DNA of 64,000 nt from the NCBI GenBank assembly GCA_024760905.1, contig CM045729.1, positions 54,212,080 through 54,276,079 of the forward strand. The letters are read 5' to 3'. Below, one piece after another: positions 57,650 through 64,000 of the stretch. The notes beneath the pieces are model-generated. The model was not told the DNA's origin. It saw nothing but the letters and a program-made list of their open reading frames with translations, and ran no database searches. The translations under genes were made by a program, and so were the position numbers. The stretch comes from Plotosus lineatus (lineage: Eukaryota > Chordata > Actinopteri > Siluriformes > Plotosidae). Positions within the stretch are counted from its first letter, which is position 1. Each line of letters opens with the position of its first letter.

Positions 57650-58430
57650 ACAATATGAATTAATAAGTGATTTTCTTCTTTTTAATGGTTATTGATAAAA
57701 ACCAAAAGATTAAACAGTACAGTGCTGCTACTCAGGCCATCAGTGTCTCTTTACATTGATATTAATCTTAACCTTAAGGGCTTGTTTGTGTGTTACTGTG
57801 TCCAGTATGTGAATGTCCATTAGGTTGCTGCTCCAATAAGTTTGTGAATCCACATAAGAGATCATTAATAAACGTGATTCATTGTGAAGTACCACAGTGC
57901 ATTGATTTTACAATGCCTTATCTTGAAATGAGTTCAGTATTTGCTCAGTGGTGTCATTTGGAACATTAAGGCCTAAGGATCTTGTACTCAGTTTTGCTCT
58001 TGCTCAAAGAAGTTTACCTTTTTCAAACTATAGGGCTCTTGTATTCTCTTTACGTTACCTCCTGGTGTGGCCACTGAGCATCAGAAGATGGCGACTGAAT
58101 AATCAACAGTATTCACTTAGCCGACACGCTTCAGGCTTTACTATCAAAATTATGTTATTGTAGGGTTCTTTAATTGCTTGTCACAGATGCTTTTAGTCTA
58201 AAACGGTTTGAAGTTTGTCCATTAGCCAACTTGATTGATACCTGGCTGAACAAAGGGATAAAACAATCCTGCCCTGAAGGACAAGAAGATGAGAAATTTC
58301 AACACTTCACAACAGGTTAATCCAACCATCCATCTATCCATTAGTATATATACTACTGTGGAATGGCTGGATCTAATCCAGAATCTTGGGATAAGAAAAC
58401 ATTATTCTAAGGGCATAACTGTTGAATCGC
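57650..58430. other. No gene or named repeat recognised
   Basis: Intronic DNA. Confidence 0.5.
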
Positions 58431-58436
58431 TTAGAA

Positions 58437-59027
58437 CAGGCGTCGGGAACCAATATAGATGTGGCTCTTTTGATGATTTTATCTGGCTCTCAGATAAATC
58501 AGGTGGCCTTTCTTCACAGAATAACAAATACATAATTTCACTGTCATTTAAATAAAAATACAAAAAAAGCTATCAAATAAAACAAAAACAGATGAATAAA
58601 TCTCGCGCATTTAAATCTTTACATCTATTTTCAATGCCACGTCACTGTGGCGCACATCATAGAGCCAAACCTTTCTGTACTCCAGTGTGTGGGTGGGTCC
58701 GATACATTCAAACTAATTTTATAGATTATAGATTATAACAACAGCCACAGACTGCGCATGTTGTTTTTGGGTAAAGAGATAAATTTCTCGTTTTTGATCG
58801 GCTCATTTGCACAAAGCCATGCACAGCTGGCAAGCAAACACAAATGGCCAGACATGGAAAAACTTCAACCCGCAGACCAAGTGATTGCCAAAACTTTGGA
58901 CGCACTTCCTGTCACATAAACACTGTAGCGTGCGAGACGTGCCGTATTGACCATGAGTCTTATTATACTCTCAAATTGTTGGTCTTCTTTTTCAATTTAG
59001 TTGTATTCAGTATATATATATATATAT
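58437..59027. mobile_element. Third copy of the hAT element, inverted and truncated
   Basis: Opposite orientation to the copies at 29818 and 34448: CAGGCGTCGGGAACC, GATGTGGCTCTTTTGATG, ATCTGGCTCTCAGATAAATC. It follows the element to ATTTAGTTGTATTCAG and a TA run, where MITE D copy 6 takes over. No SINE flank is present here. Confidence 0.8.
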
Positions 59028-59502
59028 CAGGGATCCCTCACTTTCCATGGTTAATTGGGACCGAGATCCCCCCGCGACCATCGAATTTCGCAAAGTAGGA
59101 TCACCCCCCCCCCAACCCCCTCTGACTGATGTGTACGTACATGTATATGTGTATATAATATCAATGAATACATATTCAATGCTATAAATGCTTATAATGG
59201 CAATTAAATATTAAAAATATTGCATAAGATGTAAATAAAATATAAATACACACATACAGACGTGCGCGGGCAGGCACGCACACAGATGCGCGTGCACACA
59301 CTCAGAGGCGCACCTCACAAAAGTAGTTTTGATGAGAGGTTTTGGGTTGTTTTTTGTTTTGTGTTTAGGTTTTTTTTTTTTTTTGCATAACTGGCCTTGC
59401 TTTTCCAGCATTTTCCTCAACTTTTCCCCCTATTCTTCCTTAATTTCCTTATTTTTTAATTCGGTGAATATTATTGAAGCATGAAGTAGCGAGGGATTCC
59501 TG
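59028..59502. mobile_element. TA-targeting MITE, family D, copy 6
   Basis: CAGGGATCCCTCACTTTCC left, AGCGAGGGATTCCTG right. It lies inside the TA array of the truncated hAT copy; the right flank is not TA, so the right side has changed after insertion. Confidence 0.75.
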
Positions 59503-60710
59503 CCTTAAAAAAAAAACATAATCATGTTGTTTTCCCCGCCTTATGTTTCCACATAGTACTCGTATATACCAAAACTTTAAACAAGTTTAAAAACACATTA
59601 CTAACCATTCTTACGCTGTGTTCGTAGAGCCTGCAGAGATTACCTGTCTCTTCATATTTAAAATATGTAATCTATAAAAATCTTAATTTTATTAGTTTTT
59701 TACTTTCCCATGTAAAATATTCTATTATAATGATTCACTTCAGGTTTGGTAAATGTTCCTGAAGTGAATCCAGCTTGCCTTCACATACACTTATCTGTAT
59801 TGCTTATATGTCAGGGACACAGAAGAAGCTTGAGCCAATCTCAGTTGATTTTGAGACAGTACGTATTAGGTCACATCCTGAAAAGCTCAGCAGTCTATTG
59901 CGGAGCTAAAAACAGGTTAATGATGTGTATATATATATTTTTTAATTCAGCAAACTAGTTATGTAGTTTTGTTGAAATGCTTATGGGGCCACACACCTTC
60001 ACAAACAGTAGGCCAGAGGCATACTATAAGGACCATAATTGTCATCACTTCATCATTATACATCATCTTCATCATTACCTCTGTGACCTGTAATCGTTTA
60101 AGCAATTAGTTTTGCTATATTCACCCCATTTATCACTCAGTTTTTGCAACTTTGCCCTGAAGGTGGCCTTTTTAGCACTGAGAGCTGGCTGTAATATAAT
60201 GAGGCTCTAGTCGCTGCTTCTTCTTATTGCTATAAATTCTGTGGCACTGTGCAAGAACTAGGTAACGCACTTGACCATTAAAAGTGAGTCCAGTACACTA
60301 TTGTAGACCTGAGGCATCAATGAGGTACCACTTGAGGTACAATCTATAAAAAACTAGAATGGTATCAGTTAATAAGTCTATTATTAGATAATAAGTCTAT
60401 TTTTAAAGACAATAGGTGTCACTAGCAGTTCAAGCATAATGATACGGTACTTGCCAACTCCCACGCAAGAAGCAGGATAACCCACAATTTTAAGAAGTCT
60501 GAGACATCTCAGAAGATAGATTGGTCAGTCCGGCAATGTGTCAAGTAGTGATGAGGCAAACATCTCAGAGGGTCCCGAATCAGAACTTGATCAAACATCA
60601 TCTGATAGCAAGGAGAATGAAGGTTAAATGTTCACTGTGGTGTATTAAATTGATATCTATATGCAATCTGAACAAGCATTTTTGCATAAAAAAATAAATT
60701 TTCACATCTA
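59503..60710. other. No gene or named repeat recognised
   Basis: AT-rich intronic DNA. Confidence 0.5.
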
Positions 60711-60712
60711 TA

Positions 60713-60900
60713 CAGTATGCCTTTGACTATTCGCGGTTTTGCACCCACAGTTTGGGTATTCGCTGACTGCCGAGCGACCGGCACGTGCTTCAAATTCAGC
60801 CAATGGCTGTCCTCCTTTCTTCTGACTTGTTGCGCTGATGTCCCGCCCCTTTTTCCTCTTTCGTGCACAAGTTGTCAATGAGCCTCTTTTTTTGTGTGTG
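60713..60900. mobile_element. Possible pogo-type MITE, one end only
   Basis: After TA comes CAGTATGCCTTTGACTATTC then GCGGTTTTGCACCCAC, resembling a pogo/Tigger terminus. The opposite end was not found. Confidence 0.35.
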
Positions 60901-61189
60901 TTTTAATTACCAGTTAAGCTCTATACCACTCAAACGCTGTGAGTCTTCTCTGGCTAAGCGATAGAAAACGCTGGATGTCTCTTCTGAAGAAATAAGACTT
61001 TCTGCTGAGAAATGGCAGTTTTCTCTGAACTGTTGTATTAAAATCTTTTTCAATTATTATTCCAGTACAGTACCTAAGTTCATGTTTTTGCGTGAGATTT
61101 TATGTTCTGTAGCATGTTTAACAAACGATACCAAAAGGATAAACTTTATTACAGTACTCTTCATGTCCTTTTACATTTAACTTGGAGTG

Positions 61190-62090
61190 ACGTCTCCAAG
61201 ATGGCGCTGCCCAGAGGGCGACGTCACGGAGTTCTCAGAGTCAAATTGTTTCTTTTAGTTTATTTTATTTGTTGTTTTGTTTGTTCATGTTTTGCACTAT
61301 GCTCGTCTATGACCGGTTGACTCTACTACAGCGATAAGATTGGAGTATCTTCTGGCGTATATAACTAAGCAGAGCTAACATGCTATTAGCAGAGCTAACA
61401 TGCTATGGTACGCAGCTCAATGCGAGCCGCATCCCAGCTAGCAATAAGCCCAGGCGAGAAGGGGCTGAACAACGACTCTGGCGTTTGGGATTGTAGGGGA
61501 TGAAGGCCGTATAGCCAACTGGTATAATCGCCTTATCGGGTGTACTCTCCCCGAGCCATGTTTCACAGAAACACAGTCCTGTAGATCCCTCTGCCCTGCA
61601 ATCTGAGCATGAAGCTCATCCATCTTGTTTCGCAGGGACTGAACATTTTCAAGCAGTATGGCCGGAAGTGCTAACCAAGCCTCTTAGAACTCCGCCTGGG
61701 CGGTTAGCATGGAGCTCCCATAGCAAAGCAGCTCATGATAAACGCTCTCAGAGTCAAATTGTTTCTTTGTTCGTTTTAATTTGTTTTATTTGTTCATGTT
61801 TTGCTCTATGCTCGTCTATGACCGGTCGTCTCTTCTACAGCTATAAGCTCGGATTATCTTCGGGTGTGTATAACTAAGCACGCTCAACTGGGCTTGTTAG
61901 CCGGGATGCAGCTAGCAGAGCTAATATGCTACAAAAAGCCCAGGCGGGAAGGGGCTGAACGACGACTCCGGCGCTTGGGATTGCAGGGGATGAAGACCGT
62001 GTAGCCGGTTGGTGCAATCGCCTCATCGGGTGTACTCTCCTCGAGCTATGTTTCACAGAAACACAGTCCTGTAGATCCCTTTTGTTGATT
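61190..62090 (-). mobile_element. LINE 5' region: endonuclease fragment, duplicated
   Basis: The minus strand at 61435-61680 reads EAWLALPAILLENVQSLRNK then MDELHAQIAGQRDLQD; with a frameshift it continues FTETWLGESTPD, the start and glutamate motif of an L2-like APE endonuclease. Unit 61234-61590 recurs at 61746-62090 in the same direction. A GC-rich CCAAGATGGCGCTGCCC lies at about 61198 on the + strand. Confidence 0.65.
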
Positions 62091-62508
62091 TATTTGTTAA
62101 TTTATTTTTTATGTAATTTCACAATAACAAAAACTCATGTTGTTTTTTCTTGTGGGTTGTCTGGTTTTAGTATAGTGCCACAGAATTTAAATCAGGTCAG
62201 CGTGTGTGTGTGTGTGTGTGTGTGTGCGTGCGTGTCTTAAGACAGGGGAAACAGAAACTGCATTTAATGTATTTTATCATCTAGCAATTACTGATTTGCT
62301 TATCAGTTTTAGGTTTCTGAATTATGCTGAGCACGGCCAGATTCCTGCTCTTTTGAGTGTTGCCAGGTTTATCTTTGAATGATGACACATGGGCAGCCGA
62401 TACACATGCAGTGCTTGAAAGTCCAAATGTTTTGAAACATGTTGCACTAAATAAATGTTCTTTTGAAATATTTCAAGGAATGCACAATGTTATCATTATA
62501 TATGTAAA
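62091..62508. other. No gene; one (GT)n run
   Basis: GT microsatellite at about 62203-62230; nothing else identified. Confidence 0.5.
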
Positions 62509-63533
<1,025 letters not shown>

Positions 63534-63599
63534 TGGCGGTGTATAATATAATACAGGTTTACTGTTGTATCATTAACTGTCTTGCAACAAATGACAAAA

Positions 63600-63812
63600 T
63601 TGGGGTTCGAGTCCCAATTTCAGTGAGGGCATTTCTGTGTGGAATTTGAATGCTCTTTTCATGCTTGCATGGGTCTCTTCCATGTGCTCTGGTTTCCTCT
63701 CACAGTGCAAACTTGTGCTCATTATGCTGATTGGTTGTTCCAAATTGCTGCCAGTTATGAGTGCGAGTGTGAATGTCAACCTTACTAGGGTTAAGCAGTT
63801 CAGCAAATGAAT
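63600..63812 (+). repeat. SINE S1, 5' truncated
   Basis: Begins at the B box (GGGGTTCGAGTCCC), body GCATTTCTGTGTGGAATTTG, diverged T1 tail. Confidence 0.8.
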
Positions 63813-63831
63813 AAAAGAATTATGGCAAATC

Positions 63832-64000
63832 AGGGCAGTGGTGGCCCATTGTTCAGGTACTGGATCTCAAGGTTGGGGGCTCAAGCGACACTTTCAGCGG
63901 TTGTCACATCTGTCCTACCAGTGTAGCTAACTGGGTTATCAAAGGCTGATCATGTCTCTCTCACTGTCTATGGTGAGAGGTTCATGCAAAAGAACCATTG
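63832..64000 (+). repeat. SINE S2, cut by the window end
   Basis: Head GGGCAGTGGTGGCCCATTG, body to AAAAGAACCATTG; the tail module lies beyond the window. Confidence 0.85.

Overview
The window is vertebrate genomic DNA, most likely from a ray-finned (teleost) fish. It carries two coding exons of one animal gene, separated by a canonical GT-AG intron. The rest is AT-rich DNA full of fish-type tRNA-headed SINEs, Tc1/mariner, pogo/Tigger and hAT transposons, RTE- and L2-like LINEs, a chromodomain Ty3/gypsy retroelement and very long TA, CA and GA microsatellites. There are no operons, no bacterial signals and no complete gene.

The only host gene I can support is kcnj3, the G-protein-gated inward rectifier K+ channel subunit GIRK1/Kir3.1, on the + strand. 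Exon 1 coding (14055-14732, 226 codons) holds the N-terminus, M1, pore, TIGYG filter, M2 and start of the cytoplasmic domain. Exon 2 (15893-16109, 72 codons + 1 base) continues the cytoplasmic domain. Both are open and correctly phased, so the gene looks functional. The C-terminal exon (about 195 residues by comparison with mammals) is not in the window, so 16110-64000 reads as part of a very long intron 2. A GC-richer patch near 12.3-12.8 kb and a splice-acceptor-like site just before the ATG hint at an upstream non-coding first exon.

Layout. 1-12 kb: upstream DNA with a pogo/Tigger remnant (2.6-3.3 kb), SINEs, one of them split by a hAT-like element, a Ty3/gypsy element with both LTRs but a large internal deletion (4.3-7.5 kb), and a 240-bp hairpin MITE (10.9-11.2 kb). 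12-16.1 kb: kcnj3 5' region, exon 1, short intron 1, exon 2. 16.1-37 kb: intron 2 with a dead Tc1 transposon interrupted by a short SINE, many SINEs, three hAT-type elements, a duplicated SINE-plus-hAT composite, and a hammerhead ribozyme motif between TA arrays (26.85-26.91 kb). 37.5-40.6 kb: a nearly full-length but frameshifted RTE-type LINE on the minus strand. 41-64 kb: more MITEs, a deep nest of at least five transposons (51.2-55.3 kb), L2-like LINE remnants and a roughly 1-kb TA-rich array (62.5-63.5 kb).

The strongest unusual signals are the hammerhead motif; the SINE families that share one head and body but carry three different 3' tails, one of which joins the 5' and 3' ends of the same RTE LINE that is present in the window; and the nested insertions, whose target-site duplications give a relative order of events. 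All family calls come from reading the sequence and remembered family features. No database search was run.
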